The notes under the pieces were generated by a model, which saw only the letters and a program-made list of their open reading frames with translations, ran no database searches and was not told the DNA's origin. Positions 36,675 to 48,234 of a DNA stretch of 64,000 nt are shown in pieces. The translations under genes were made by a program, and so were the position numbers. The DNA lies in assembly GCA_003999685.1 (NCBI GenBank), contig CP021221.1:806001-870000 (forward strand), in the 5' to 3' direction. Position 1 is the first letter of the stretch. Every line of letters begins with the position of its first letter. Source of the DNA: Taiwanofungus camphoratus. Its lineage: Eukaryota > Basidiomycota > Agaricomycetes > Polyporales > Taiwanofungaceae.

Positions 36675-38856
36675 CTATAATAAATATCTGTAATCCGGAT
36701 TTAAGTCGCCCATATTGTTCTTCTCATCCGCCGTAAGCATAGAGTGCTCGTTCGTGTCCGCACGACTCCGCTTCCGGTTTTCGAAGATGATTCCCAGGAA
36801 ATACACACAGTTGGCAACGACGGAGAGGCAAATGAATGCAATGCAGATACTGTATCCAGAGATGTACTTTGGTGCATCTTTCGCAAGGAATGCATACACA
36901 GCAATGATACCGCCGACTGTGAACGAAGGTTGGCGCATTAGAGCTATAAGCGTCCTCTCTGAATGCACAAGATACACACTGTTTCCAAACCCGACCTGCC
37001 ATGCTGTGCCGACGGCGCGCCGGTGATGTCCTCCGACTAGGGATAATGGAATCAGGTGAGGGATGATGGATCTGTTAATGATCACGCACGATTTGTATTG
37101 AACCAGCAGACAATTATGGGCATTGCAGAGTATGTGCCCATCACTGCCAGAAACAATGCCGCATACTGTAGCTTCGTGTGATGGTGTACAACGAGAAGGA
37201 TGACGAAGCCAGTAAAAGCTATTGCTGTGGGAATGAGAACGAAGAGGAAGCGATGGCAGAAATAGTCTGATGCCACTGCGACAATCATGGCAAGAGCGAA
37301 ACTACACGCCCATGGAGGAACGGAAAGTAACTGGGTGTGGATGGTGCTATGCCCAAGACTCTGGATGATGGAAGGCGCGAAGTATGCTAAATATCAAATG
37401 TCTCAGCAGTCAAACCTAACGCAAGGCACGTAGCATACACACCATAGCCATATGCGGGAACAATGAGTCCGAAGTACATGAAACCGCCTACGATGATTTT
37501 GTCTGCGACTTGCTTAACCATGGTATCCGGACATCCGAATTTGTAAAAGTACTCACAGTCTTTGAAGACATCAAATATGCTTCTTAGAGTCAGCGGATCG
37601 TGTCTCTTCGAGCGGCCCACGTCTTCATATAGACGGGCTTTGACGAATTCTTTCTCCTCTGGCGTCAACCACTTGACTTCCTCGGGGAAATCGGAGATGA
37701 AGAAAAACAGTGTCGCAGAGACGACACAAGTCAAAGCGCCCTCTATCGCAACTGATAAGTGCGATATTTAATGAGATATTCCTGCAAACATACCCAAGAT
37801 GAAAATCCATCTCCAACCATGGTAACCGCGCATCCCGTCCATTTTCCCAATTGCACTAGCGAGCAACCCAGCGAACGCACCCGCCAATGTGGTGGACGAG
37901 AAGAAGAATGAGTAGCGCTTCTGAGCTTCTGCACGCTTGTACCACCTATGTCATGCCATAAGATCAGTTCGTGTGCTTGTCGAGATAGTTGTTCTCACTC
38001 ACATAGCGATGAGGTAGAAGCAAGCTGGGAAGACACCACTCTCGACGAAACCTGCGCGATAATACCGGGTCAGTGTAGGCCTTGCCAAAAAGAGAGTACT
38101 CGTCCTCTACTTGCCCAAAAAGAATCGTGTGGCGACCAAGCCGCTGAAATTCTGGACAAGGCCTTGAAGGATAGACACGAGGCCAAAGAGGAACATGCAA
38201 AGAGATACTGGAAAGCAGATAATAGACCGGCGCATGTTATCTACTTGTTCAAGATCATTACTCTAAAGGAGGAAGAAAAACTTACGCCACACATGCGGCC
38301 TAAACCGCTTCAGCAGAGCATTTGATGGAATCTCAAACAAGACATATGGTACGAAGCTAACGTTCCGAGTTCAGACAAGCCTTGGTTCACCCAAAGGGGA
38401 AACTCACAAAACGACCAAAGCAGTGTTATACTCGTTCCCCTTCAGCTTCAGGTCCGTCTTTAGGCCAAATACCGCGGCATTGGATATGTTTACCCTGCAG
38501 AAGTAAGAGTCAACTCAGTGAGCTGGACTTGGCAGAAGCGCATCGATCACTTGCCTATCAAGGAATGCCAACAGGTACAAAATACATAGAACGGGTACGA
38601 CACGAATATCAATCTTCCGGAGCACTTTTGCTTCGTCGATATTAGGAAAACGTGTTCTGTAGTCGCCGATCACAGGTTTGTCCGGAGGTGACAGCTTCTC
38701 AATATCGGGGCCAGGGGCAGGCGTGTCCTGGAATTCCCTGAGCGAGGTTCTCGATCCCTTCACTTCGTCAACAATTTCTATTAGTTTATAGAACCAGGTG
38801 GCGATCAAGTGACCGCGAATAAACATTGAGAACCCACCCTCGTCTTCTGAACTCAT
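36675..38856 (-). CDS. MFS transporter, allantoate permease (Dal5/Tna1) type
   Basis: The start Met at 38856 opens a hydrophilic N-terminus (MSSEDEGGFSMFIRGH), then VLRKIDIRVVPVLCILYLLA with FLDRQ, which opens transmembrane helix 1 in the anion:cation symporter family. Further exons read VNISNAAVFGLKTDL, NTALVVFFVPYVLFEIPSN, GLVATRFFLGFVESGVFPA, WYKRAEAQKRYSFFFSST, a cytoplasmic loop with DFPEEVKWLTPEEKEFVKAR, and helices to the stop at 36675. About twelve hydrophobic segments are present. Family members import carboxylates and amides such as allantoate, nicotinate or pantothenate; the substrate here cannot be read from sequence. The gene contains several short introns. Confidence 0.9.
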
Positions 38857-39538
38857 TTTGAGCTGCGTATGCTGGGCGGACACTCAAGAACCTCGGCGAA
38901 CACGGGGAAAGTTCAGAGCTCGTTTGGGCGTTCATTTTGGCCACATAAGAGGCGGCTCTGTGAGTCAGCTGGCCTGGCTGCTGTGACTCACGAGGTGGAA
39001 CGAATGGATCTCGCTTGGCATAAATGAAAGCGCTCTATACCACTTGCATACCGTCACACCATTTTGGGAAGGTCCGCAAGAAATGCAAACGCTGATTGGC
39101 TGCAGGATCCCATCTGCTCCTGTCGTCGGCTACCTCATGACCGGCTTTAACAAAGCGCCATGATCTCGAGCGTACGGGAATGAAGCATCATTTTTAAAGT
39201 TTTACCCAGCGAACTCGTGTATGAAAGGCAGAGCACAATACAAGACTCAACACTGGTATTCGATATTCCAGGTATACACCAACGTCAAGAGCCTACCAAT
39301 TTGGGACGCTCTTTTTCGTATCGCGACGCAGGGCTGTAGACGAATAAATGACAATGCATGTTTTGATAATACACTGTATGAATGTCCCAATAGCCAGTAA
39401 GGATACATCACAACATCTTACATACACACTGACTACACATCCGTACATTAGTCGCGGCTTCTGGGGATCAGACGATCAGCACTCACGGAGACCTTGCTTA
39501 GGGGCCGAAGATAATACAACTGTCGAGACAGGGGAGAC
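38857..39538. promoter_or_regulatory. Intergenic region upstream of the MFS gene
   Basis: Both flanking genes lie on the minus strand. The region should hold the promoter of the MFS gene and the 3' end of the Shg1/BOD1 gene. No further gene is seen. Confidence 0.45.
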
Positions 39539-40384
39539 CTACTTGCTATGCTCGTCAGCTGCTAGACGTTCAGGCACGTCGGGCTCTTCGACGTCTTCAT
39601 CAGCAGGCTGCGCGTTACTGGGAACAGCGTCAACGAAACGGACAGCACGTGTCTTCTCATCTTCAGGAACTTTGTCTTGTGACGGAACTTGAGAGGGGTG
39701 AGGCACCGAACCCTTGGCTGGACTGTTCAGACCATTCGTCGATGGTCTTGGGTGGGCCGGCTCTGTTAACTCTGTGGTCATAGGATCCGACGTGCTCGAT
39801 GTAGGAGGATCTATGCGCAGGTTCATGATTGATGTCAAGCTGCAGTTAGAGGTATGATATCCACATACAGCAGCGTACTGACCTGATTGTGGTTTGCCCC
39901 TCCGGTCTTCTTGTAGGATCTTTCTCACAGACTCTCGGATACCCGACGCAAATGAAGGATCGGACAGCGCCCGAACATCTGCCACTGCACGCTCCACAAT
40001 GGGATATCTGTACAGGTTGATTATGTGAGTCGGCCAACGAGAATGAAAGGAGCGCACCTGTCCAGTTCCTGCATCAGTTCCCTAGAAACTGCAGCCTCTG
40101 ACATATACTGTAACTTTTGATCCGACGCCAACTTCTGCCTGGTGATGTCCTCTACCCGAGACATCAAGGGAATAATGCCATCCTGGGGAATTGTCTAAAA
40201 AGCCGAAGAGAAAGACTTGCATTGTTGATGACCTACACTGCTACGAAACTGGGCGAGTAATTCACGTCGCAGACGGTCAAACTCTCCAGATTTCTTAAAT
40301 CTTGTGAAGAGAAGAGATTAAAGATGACAGTCATTGAGCGTCGATCTGAAATGCGCACTCTTCGACCAATTGGGTGGGATTCAT
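39539..40384 (-). CDS. Shg1/BOD1-domain protein (putative COMPASS subunit)
   Basis: The first exon is 40359-40384 (MNPTQLVEE); its splice to 40300 gives MNPTQLVEEFKKSGEFDRLR and RELLAQFRSS, the start of the BOD1/SHG1 domain. The domain continues MSRVEDITRQKLASDQKLQY, ELMQELDRYPIVERAVADV and reaches about residue 110. The C-terminal half is disordered, Pro/Ser/Asp/Glu-rich. In budding yeast Shg1 is a subunit of the COMPASS/Set1 H3K4 methyltransferase; BOD1 in animals has mitotic and SETD1A links. The length (about 200 residues) fits a small Shg1-like protein. It is divergently paired with the uroporphyrinogen decarboxylase gene. Confidence 0.8.
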
Positions 40385-40742
40385 GATGGCCATACTGTGT
40401 TCCTACTGTGCGATCCATGTACCATATAATTCGAGATTTGAAGACCACGAAGCGTGGGCCTAACACAAGGAACCTCTTTGAAAGAGGGTATAGCCTCGAG
40501 ACGGCGGCCAGACGAAAGAAGATGAAAGGAGATGGCCCGATCGAGAGTATCGATGTCGACCTTTTTGAGCTCAATCAAGAGAGACATGGAATCACTACTT
40601 CCCGTCACCACCAAAATTCCCGGGCATTCTCTGCTGGGGATCTATCCATCGTCTTAGCGAAATTTGATAGACCTGATACTGGTATTGTTCAGCACAGAGA
40701 ATTGTCCTTAAGACCTTGTCGAACTCTCATCCACGTTTGATG
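40385..40742. promoter_or_regulatory. Divergent promoter, SHG1-like/HEM12
   Basis: A 358-base spacer between divergent start codons. A frame (40408-40740) is open on the plus strand but has no family resemblance. Confidence 0.5.
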
Positions 40743-42006
40743 ATGGGCGCCGATTTCCCTCCACTCAAAAATGACCTTCTATTACGGGCTGCCAGAGGTA
40801 GAAACAAACCTCTCTTGTTCGATTTATCCCGGTTTGATTCTCCGTCTTATTTCAAGGAGAGGAGACAGAACGTGCACCAGTATGGGTGATGCGGCAAGCG
40901 GGACGATATCTTCCTGGTATGTGCTCATGAATAATCCAATATCCGGAACTACACTGACTTTGCGATTCGAGAATTTCGACAACTACGAGCCAACCATGGC
41001 TTTTTCGAGATATGCCGCACGCCTACACTAGCGACAGAAATCACACTGCAACCCATTCGTCGTTATTCTGGGCTCATCGATGCCGCCATCATATTCAGCG
41101 ACATCCTGGTCATCCCACAAGCCATGGGCATGGAAGTGGAAATGAACCCAGGACCCTACTTCCCCGATCCGCTGAACACTCCTGAGGATGTGTCCAAGTT
41201 GCGCATCGAGGTGGATGTTAATAAAGAACTCGGATATGTCTTTGATGCCATCATCATGACACGGAAAGCTCTAGAGGGTGAAGTACCTTTGATTGGATTC
41301 TGTGGGGCGCCGTGGACGCTATTCGCGTATATGATTGAGGGTGGTGGCAGCAAGACGTTTCAAAAAGCCAAGACATGGCTCTTCAAGTATCCGGAAGAGT
41401 CAAAGGCGTTACTCATGCGAATAGCCGATGTTTGTGTAGACTTCTTGGCCGGACAGGTCAAGGCTGGAGCGCAGGTGAGAATTTCGTCAAGTTTAAGGAC
41501 AAGATGGAAATTGTAACGCGTCAGTACAGCTGGTCCAAGTCTTCGACTCGTGGGCAGGCGAGCTTGCACCACATCATTTCCAGGAATTCTCTCTCCCAAC
41601 GCTCAAGCATATCGCTGCCGGTGTGCGCTCTAAGCTCGCCGCGGAAAGCATACCTGCCGTACCTATGACGATCTTCCCGAAAGGCGCCAACACTGAGCTT
41701 ACGTCTCTTGCCGAGCATGCAGGATACGACGTGATTGGTATCGACTGGTGTATTGAGCCATCTGAGGCGCGACGACTTGTCGGGGAGGAGGTTACCTTGC
41801 AGGGAAACCTCGACCCGAATGTCCTGTATGGCGGAAAGGAGTCAATTGAGCGAGAAGTTAAGCGGATGTGCGAGAGTTTCAGGGGTGGAAGAATTACGAA
41901 AGGCTGGATAGCGAATTTGGGACATGGTATAACTCCAGGCGTAGATCCTGACGATCTTCGTTGGTTCTTTGAGTGTATGCACAGATACTCATCAAGCAAA
42001 GCATGA
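40743..42006 (+). CDS. HEM12: Uroporphyrinogen decarboxylase
   Basis: Four exons (40743-40797, 40857-40916, 40972-41474, 41530-42006) give 364 residues, the usual length. The enzyme converts uroporphyrinogen III to coproporphyrinogen III in cytosolic haem synthesis. Signatures: [16 protein letters not shown] (catalytic Arg loop) near residue 30, [38 protein letters not shown] (the catalytic Asp is in FSDI), [33 protein letters not shown], and [22 protein letters not shown] near the C-terminus. The second intron removes 55 bases inside the active-site Arg loop. No oddities. Confidence 0.97.
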
Positions 42007-42342
42007 TATCTCTGACTTGGTCGTAGTGCTCTGCTCCAGAAGGGCATAAGAGAGGGATTGCATCATACTTACTAAAATACAATGACAGAACACATGCAAC
42101 CAGATATTCAGAGACATAGATCTCTACGTACAGTCCCAAAGAGATCGAGCTAACGTTCAATGAATGGTGATCTGCGGGTAAGAATAATGCAATGCAAAGA
42201 GGGAAATTGCGTAGATAGGGTGTTGGGAGCGGAGACAAGGCAAGGCTTTGGAAAGCGATAGATATTGACAATGCAATGAGATAACAAAAAATAGACAAGC
42301 CAAACGGATCATCGTAAGTCAGAGCCAGCCCGAACTTCCATG
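42007..42342. other. Convergent spacer, HEM12/CDC14
   Basis: A short spacer between two stop codons. It holds both 3' ends and nothing else is seen. Confidence 0.6.
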
Positions 42343-44575
42343 TCATGCAATGACATCTGCAGCACTGAAACTACTTCGTCTGCGCCGCACACTCCTCAAA
42401 TTAGGTCTCTCTGACTTGGACCCCGGCACCACGACCGCCGCTGCGTTGTTCGTCATCCACGCTCCAGCCGCTGCCACCGCGGATTTCACTACCGCCGTCG
42501 CCGTAGTAGGCGTTTCCTGTACGGATGCTGCAGAGTTATGGTGCGCTCGTTTGGCCGCTAGCGTGGGCAGACGAGACGGCGATGGCGATGGCGGATGCCT
42601 CAATTTGCGAGTCGTAGTAGTGAGAGTGGAAGCGGCGGTGTCCTTTGCAACGGTGGCAGTAGCGGTACCACGGGCGCTAGTGCCGTTCGCGAGACGAGGA
42701 ATCTTATTCGGCGACTGCCCGTTTGCTTTGGTCGATCTCCCTGTGTTCAGAACCGTCCCAACCTTCCGCACTGCGGCTGCAGCAGTGGACCGCGTCACTC
42801 GTGGTGGGCGCTGCTCCGAGGTTGTGACACGTGCCCCAGCCGGTCGTGCTGATGTAGGCTTTGTCTTCGTTCGCCGAACAGGCGCGACACCCAGTGCAGG
42901 TAGCACGTCATCTTCATCTTCAATATCTGAATCCGATGCAGTCCGCTTGGCAGCGGGCGTCTTACGCGGTTGAGCAGGTGGCGAGATAGCGCGTGCTTGT
43001 GCGGTAGCTCGGGCAATATGTTTACTGGGCGTCACAGGTGGCATAGGGGTTATGGTAGAATCTGTCATAACATCCATCTGATCCTCAACTTCTGCTGGTG
43101 GAGTCGCTGGGGTCACAAGGGCGGTGGCAGCGAGGATAGATGCAGATTGAAGTCTCTTCATTTCGTCAAAAGCAGACCACTTGCACCATTCGAGTTGCTT
43201 GAGGTACATATACTGCTGTTGTGGTCCGACAACACATCCCGGACGAACTATCCGCATAAAGGCGATAGCCTCAGATGCCGTGAAGCCATACTTCCAGATC
43301 AGATACGCCCCGATGAGCGTTCCTGTGCGACCTAGTCCGGCCTTACACTGTGATGAAACATAATTTGAGCGGTTCAAGTGAGTTCAAGTGAGATTGTACG
43401 CTGATGGACTCACATGCACAGCCACAACACCACCCGCTTCGATAACTTCATCTGACATGTCGATAAATTTTCTGACAATTTCGTCTGTAGGATTTGTCCC
43501 GTCGTCGAAGTATAATTCGCAGTGATTGATATCTCTTTCCAAGAATACTTGCCGGTCGTACAGTGGGTTGTTGAGTCGTACGACAAGCTTGATATTGTGT
43601 TTCTCGAAGTAATCCAAGCAGTTGAGAAAGGGCGTGGGCAATTTACGCTGCAAGGCAAGGTTTCCCGGTCGTGTCGGAGAAGTCGTTGCGTTGTCGCCCT
43701 GCTTCTCTTGCTCTATCCTTTCCTTCTCTTTCTTAATCCAGGTAGGATCCACAGGAGATGCGAACGCAATGAAGTTGGGAGTTAACCAATTCCAGTCACC
43801 GTTCTCGACTTTCTCGTAGTACTCATAGTCTTCAACGTCGAATTCGTTCATGTCGCAAAGCCCATTCTGCATCGCTTTGTAGACACCCCAAAGACAATCC
43901 TGGATGCTCAGGTTGAAGTCTGATTGCCCCCTTCCAGCGTCACGGAAGGGCATGAACTCGATCTCCGCAATTGGGTGGAAGGCCTCCCATGGTGGTCGTT
44001 GTTGAACAATCATCTAATATCATGCGGTAGTGGGTGATGCGTGCACCATTGCAGAGGAGTGACTCACAACATAAAGTGCCATTATCAATGCAGCATTAGC
44101 CTTTCTTCTGGGATCACTCGATGAATACAAAACAAGACGATGGGACGACAATGCCTGATCCTAACATCAACATCGGTGTTAATGATTGAACATGACGGCA
44201 GAATTCCTTCGACATACCTGAAGAAGTTCATGGATCAAAATACATGCCTTGTACACCATGGCGAGGTTCAGTGGACCCCAATCTTGGAAAAATGATAGAT
44301 AGAGTAACTGGTCATCGATCGTGAAGTAATAATACTTCGAATCGTCATCAGGTGTCACGGACGATGATCCTGCAGGTGCCCCACGTATTCGCGGAGTATT
44401 TTCTGGATCATTGGCCATGCGGTTGAGGATGCCCGCTCTTAAAGGAGGATGGGGAAACGATGTGAAGTACAACCTTAGAAAAAGCCGAAATTCAACAGAC
44501 ATGTTGTATCCAAGATTGCGCGTCAGAAACATACCTTTCACCAAAATAACAAAGAGGTTCACATGATGGTGCCAT
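42343..44575 (-). CDS. CDC14: Cdc14-type dual-specificity phosphatase
   Basis: The start Met at 44575 opens MAPSCEPLCYFGERLYFTSF, joined by the splice at about 44490-44545. The N-terminal domain continues YYYFTIDDQLLYLSFFQDWG and LAMVYKACILIHELL. The catalytic domain follows: PPWEAFHPIAEIEFMPFRDA, NWLTPNFIAFASP, FLNCLDYFEKHNIKLVVRLN, and VVAVHCKAGLGRTGTLIGAY (Cys-x5-Arg signature). Then come IAFMRIVRPGCVVGPQQQY and a basic, Ser/Thr/Ala/Pro-rich tail to the stop at 42343. Cdc14 removes Cdk phosphates at mitotic exit and in cytokinesis. An intron at about 43345-43412 falls between the His and Cys of the active-site signature. The long basic tail suggests nuclear or nucleolar targeting. Confidence 0.95.
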
Positions 44576-44674
44576 CGCAGGTAAGATAGAGATGGCTCGG
44601 GGAGGTACCTACGGGCGTAAGAGGGTCGTGAAGGTCGCGATTGAAGAGGCAAGTTGTCCCCAGTTGTGGTAGTA

Positions 44675-44705
44675 CGCCGCGTGATCACGAGACCAGCACG
44701 CGGCG
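44675..44705. repeat. Perfect 9-bp inverted repeat
   Basis: The arms cgccgcgtg (44675-44683) and cacgcggcg (44697-44705) are exact reverse complements with 13 bases between. It lies about 100 bases upstream of the CDC14 start. It may be a dimeric regulator site. Confidence 0.75.
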
Positions 44706-45142
44706 ACCGCCCCCTTTGCGCGCGACCGCGCTCGTGATCGCAATTAGAAAGTGGCGGCCCTGTTCAACGGTTCCATGCTGCAGGTCACATTTATGTAGGG
44801 GGAGGGCGGCAAATTTACACCAGATAACACCAGGGACACATTCCATTGTTTCTGTCTATAGATGCGTCGCTGCTGCATGTATGTATACGATCAGAAAGTG
44901 AAGTCAAAAAGTGAATAATGTCTGTCTAATTTGAAGTCAGATCGTAACGGCACACAACTAAGAGTATCAAATACGGGCATGGCAGACGAGTCACCCAACG
45001 AGTGACTTCCCGCAATGCCCGATCCAGACGGGTAGTATGAACTTTGGTGGATTACAATGTTTGCATGGCGTCGACTGCAGCTGGGGCACGTGGACAGCGC
45101 CGCGGAGGCGCGGCGCGTTTGTCATTTGCGGGCGATTATGCT

Positions 45143-45148
45143 ACGCGT
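45143..45148. promoter_or_regulatory. MCB element ACGCGT
   Basis: An exact MluI cell-cycle box about 100 bases upstream of the MBP1 start. ACGCGT is the site recognised by the MBF complex that Mbp1 itself belongs to. Confidence 0.6.
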
Positions 45149-45244
45149 TAGAGTCTCCTCCACCACGACGTCTCATCAGCGATTGGAATATCTGGGCTAC
45201 ACTGCCAACATCTGTCAACTTTGCGAAGTGAGCCGTAGCAAACG

Positions 45245-48234
45245 ATGCCGGACAGCCAAATCTTTAAGGTGAGGTGCAGTTCGAGCTTCGTGACGCGTTG
45301 TGTTCAAATACATCTTGACCCCGTATTTTCCCAGGCCACCTACAGTGGCATTCCGGTCTACGAGATGTAAGCTTTAATTGACGCGTATAACGCGTGGCTG
45401 ATTGCTGATGTTTTTTCAGGATGTGCAAAGGAGTGGCTGTTATGCGTCGCCGTTCGGACTCATGGTTGAATGCGACACAGATTTTGAAAGTCGCTGGGTT
45501 TGATAAACCGCAGAGGACTCGCATTCTGGAACGCGAAGTGCAAAAGGGTGAACACGAGAAGGTGCAAGGTGGTTATGGGAAATATCAAGGTGAGCACTGC
45601 TTGAGCCCTGAAGGAGCTGCCCCTATTTTCGCGCGAAGATGTATGAGAGTCGAACATACTTCTTCAGTAATTGAACTCCTGGTGGTTGTTTGGAAGTCGG
45701 CCTACATGCATATGCGATAAAGGGGCTCTTACATTGACGGTGCTTCAACTATGAATGTTGCAAGTGCTTACTCTCGATTGACATTGCCTATAAGCTTGTG
45801 ACTCGAAGACAGGACATTGTCCCCGATTATATTCCCCATACTCTCGAGGGTCTCCGACTCTGAACGTGGCGAGATTCGCTGCAGAGATCCAAGCAAATAT
45901 GGTCATAACCATGCATCGCTGAAATTGGCTTTTCTTGATGCTCGATATGATGATTCAGGCTGTGCAGGTGTGCCTTTTGAGAAGGTTCACATAGCAATGA
46001 CGAGCTGGTCTTAAGGAACATGTGGAGGACTCTGGCGATGGTATAGTGCCCCCTGCCGAGTCGCAGCTTTTCAAGGATCCATCCTTATTGATGTTTGATG
46101 CCAATATCTCCATTATCTATTCGTTATCAAAAACATCATGTGCGAAATGCCCATGTGTCGTTGGCTTGAACAGGCAGCAATCTTTGATACTGAATCCTCC
46201 CACTTTTTTTAAAATTTGCAAATAGGAACATGGATTCCTCTCGAGAGGGGCCTTCAGCTGTGCAGGCTATATAATTGCGAACAACTCCTCCGACCTATTA
46301 TTGATTTCCAACCCGAGGCAACAAGTCCGCCTCTCGCACCTAAACATTTGGTTGCCGCACAAGGGAGCAAGCCGCCGTCGCGTCGGTTAGGTGCTGATTT
46401 GGCAGCAGGCGGTTCCATGATGAACACTAGGTCATCGAGAAGGAATCAACCAGATGCTGTTGATGGTTCCGAACTTGACGCCCTGTCAGTTCGAGGCTCA
46501 GAAGACGGGACAATGACCCCATCTCCTTCCGAGGCCTCCTCAAGTTCGCGGACACCTTCACCTATCCGGAGCAGCCCAGCGCCGTCGGTGGTTCCATCGA
46601 ATGGTGTTGATGAAGAGTATCGCTCTCCACCTCGGGAAAGCAATCGGAAACGTAAACAGCGACCGACGAACGTCGATTACGAATCCGATCAAGAGCCAGC
46701 GGGCGAAAACAGTTCCCATGATACATCTATCTATGGCGACCAGATTCTCGAGTACTTTATATCTGATACGAACCAGATACCCCAAATTTTGATATCCCCT
46801 CCGTCTGACTTTGACCCGAACATGGCCATCGATGATGATGGACATACCGCTTTGCACTGGGCAAGCGCTATGGGTCGTATTCGAATCGTGAAGCTCTTGC
46901 TCACGGCAGGCGCTGATATCTTCAAAGTCAACAAAGCGGGCCAAACAGCGCTGATGCGGAGTGTTATGTTCGCGAACAATTATGACGTCCGGAAGTTCCC
47001 CGAACTTTACGAACTCCTGCATCGGTCAACACTCAATATTGACAACAGTAATCGAACCGTCTTTCACCATATCGTAGACGTAGCCATGTCGAAGGGCAAA
47101 ACTCATGCTGCTCGATACTACATGGAAACCGTTCTTCATCGATTAGCAGACTTTCCCAGAGAACTGGCGGACATCATCAACTTTCAGGATGAGGACGGTG
47201 AGACGGCTCTGACGATGGCTGCTCGGTGTCGGAGCAAACGGCTGGTCAAAATTCTCATTGATCATGGGGCCGATCCGAAAATTGCCAATCGGGACGGCAA
47301 GACTACAGAAGATTATATTCTGGAGGATGAACGTTTCCGTTCGTCGCCTGTACTGCCCTCCCGCGCGATGTCAATGTCGTTCAGGAATGCACAAGCCGCG
47401 TTTCCTCCGCCTGGCGCTCCTGCCTACTACTCGTTCGGCCCATCAAACGGTGATCGGCCACCCTTGCATTATTCGACAACGGGGCAGAGGGCAGCGACAC
47501 GCTGTGTGAACGATGTTACAATGATGCTTGATAGCCTGGCAAGCGCATTCGATCAAGAGCTCAAGGACAAGGAGAGGGATTACAATCAGGCGAACGCGCT
47601 ACTTGGGAACATCCAGGCGGAGATTCTTGAGAGCCAGCGCACAGTCACGCAGTTGAAAATTCAGGCACAAGGGTTGCCCCAAGCAAAGCAGGCCCTGGGC
47701 TCGTTAGAGGAAACCCTTCGCTCAAAAATGGGCAAGCGCTACCGACTGGGGTGGGAGAAGTGGGTCAAAGATGAGGAGGAGCGCGAGAAGGCCGTCCGCG
47801 ATGCGCACGGCGGGTTCCTCATAGCATCGTCTCCTGAAGAGAATATTACGGACCTGGTTGCGCTATATGACGGCACGCCGTCACATCCGGACGCGGTCCG
47901 CGAGGAGTGCGAGAAGCTACGGGAGGAGCTTGTAGTGCACAAAAAGCGGAGAAAGGAAAAATTTGAAGAGCTTGTGAAATTCCAGGCGGAAGCAGGGACT
48001 GGGGGCCGAATGGCAGAGTATCGGCGGCTGATCGGTGCTGGGTGTGGGGGCGTCTCGCCTGGGGAGGTGGATAATGTGTTGGGCATGTTACTTGAGGTAT
48101 GTCCTAGCAGCGAGATTGATCTTCTGCAGCCTTGACAGTTTCTGTAGACATTAGAATCCGAGGAGCCTAGCTCTTCGCCTTTTGCTTGGAGTGGCAGCCA
48201 AACGGTCGGGCGTCCAGCAATGTCAGTGGGATAG
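45245..48234 (+). CDS. MBP1: APSES/ankyrin transcription factor Mbp1 (MBF DNA-binding subunit)
   Basis: Five exons (45245-45268, 45335-45366, 45420-45589, 46226-48096, 48148-48234) sum to 727 residues. The N-terminal KilA-N/APSES DNA-binding domain reads [19 protein letters not shown], then [32 protein letters not shown] and [17 protein letters not shown] disordered Ser/Pro stretch follows, then ankyrin repeats: [33 protein letters not shown] and [21 protein letters not shown] coiled coil and C-terminal helix finish the protein. MBF/SBF factors activate G1/S genes through ACGCGT boxes. Such boxes occur upstream and inside introns 1 and 2. Intron 3 (45590-46225, 636 bases) is about ten times longer than the others and splits the DNA-binding domain. 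Confidence 0.95.
45293..45395. promoter_or_regulatory. Three further MCB elements within MBP1 introns 1 and 2
   Basis: ACGCGT occurs at 45293-45298 (intron 1), 45381-45386 and 45390-45395 (intron 2). The last two are separated by three bases. Presence of several sites near the start suggests autoregulation, which is inference. Confidence 0.5.

Larger units (their letters stand above)
44576..45244. promoter_or_regulatory. Divergent promoter, CDC14/MBP1
   Basis: A 669-base spacer between two cell-cycle genes. It contains a perfect inverted repeat (44675-44705), a looser palindromic patch around 44970-45030 (arms cgggcat and atgcccg), and an MCB box (ACGCGT) at 45143-45148. Confidence 0.6.

Noticed and set aside
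42350-42973. A 207-codon plus-strand frame
   Set aside because: It is the antisense shadow of the Cdc14 C-terminal tail.
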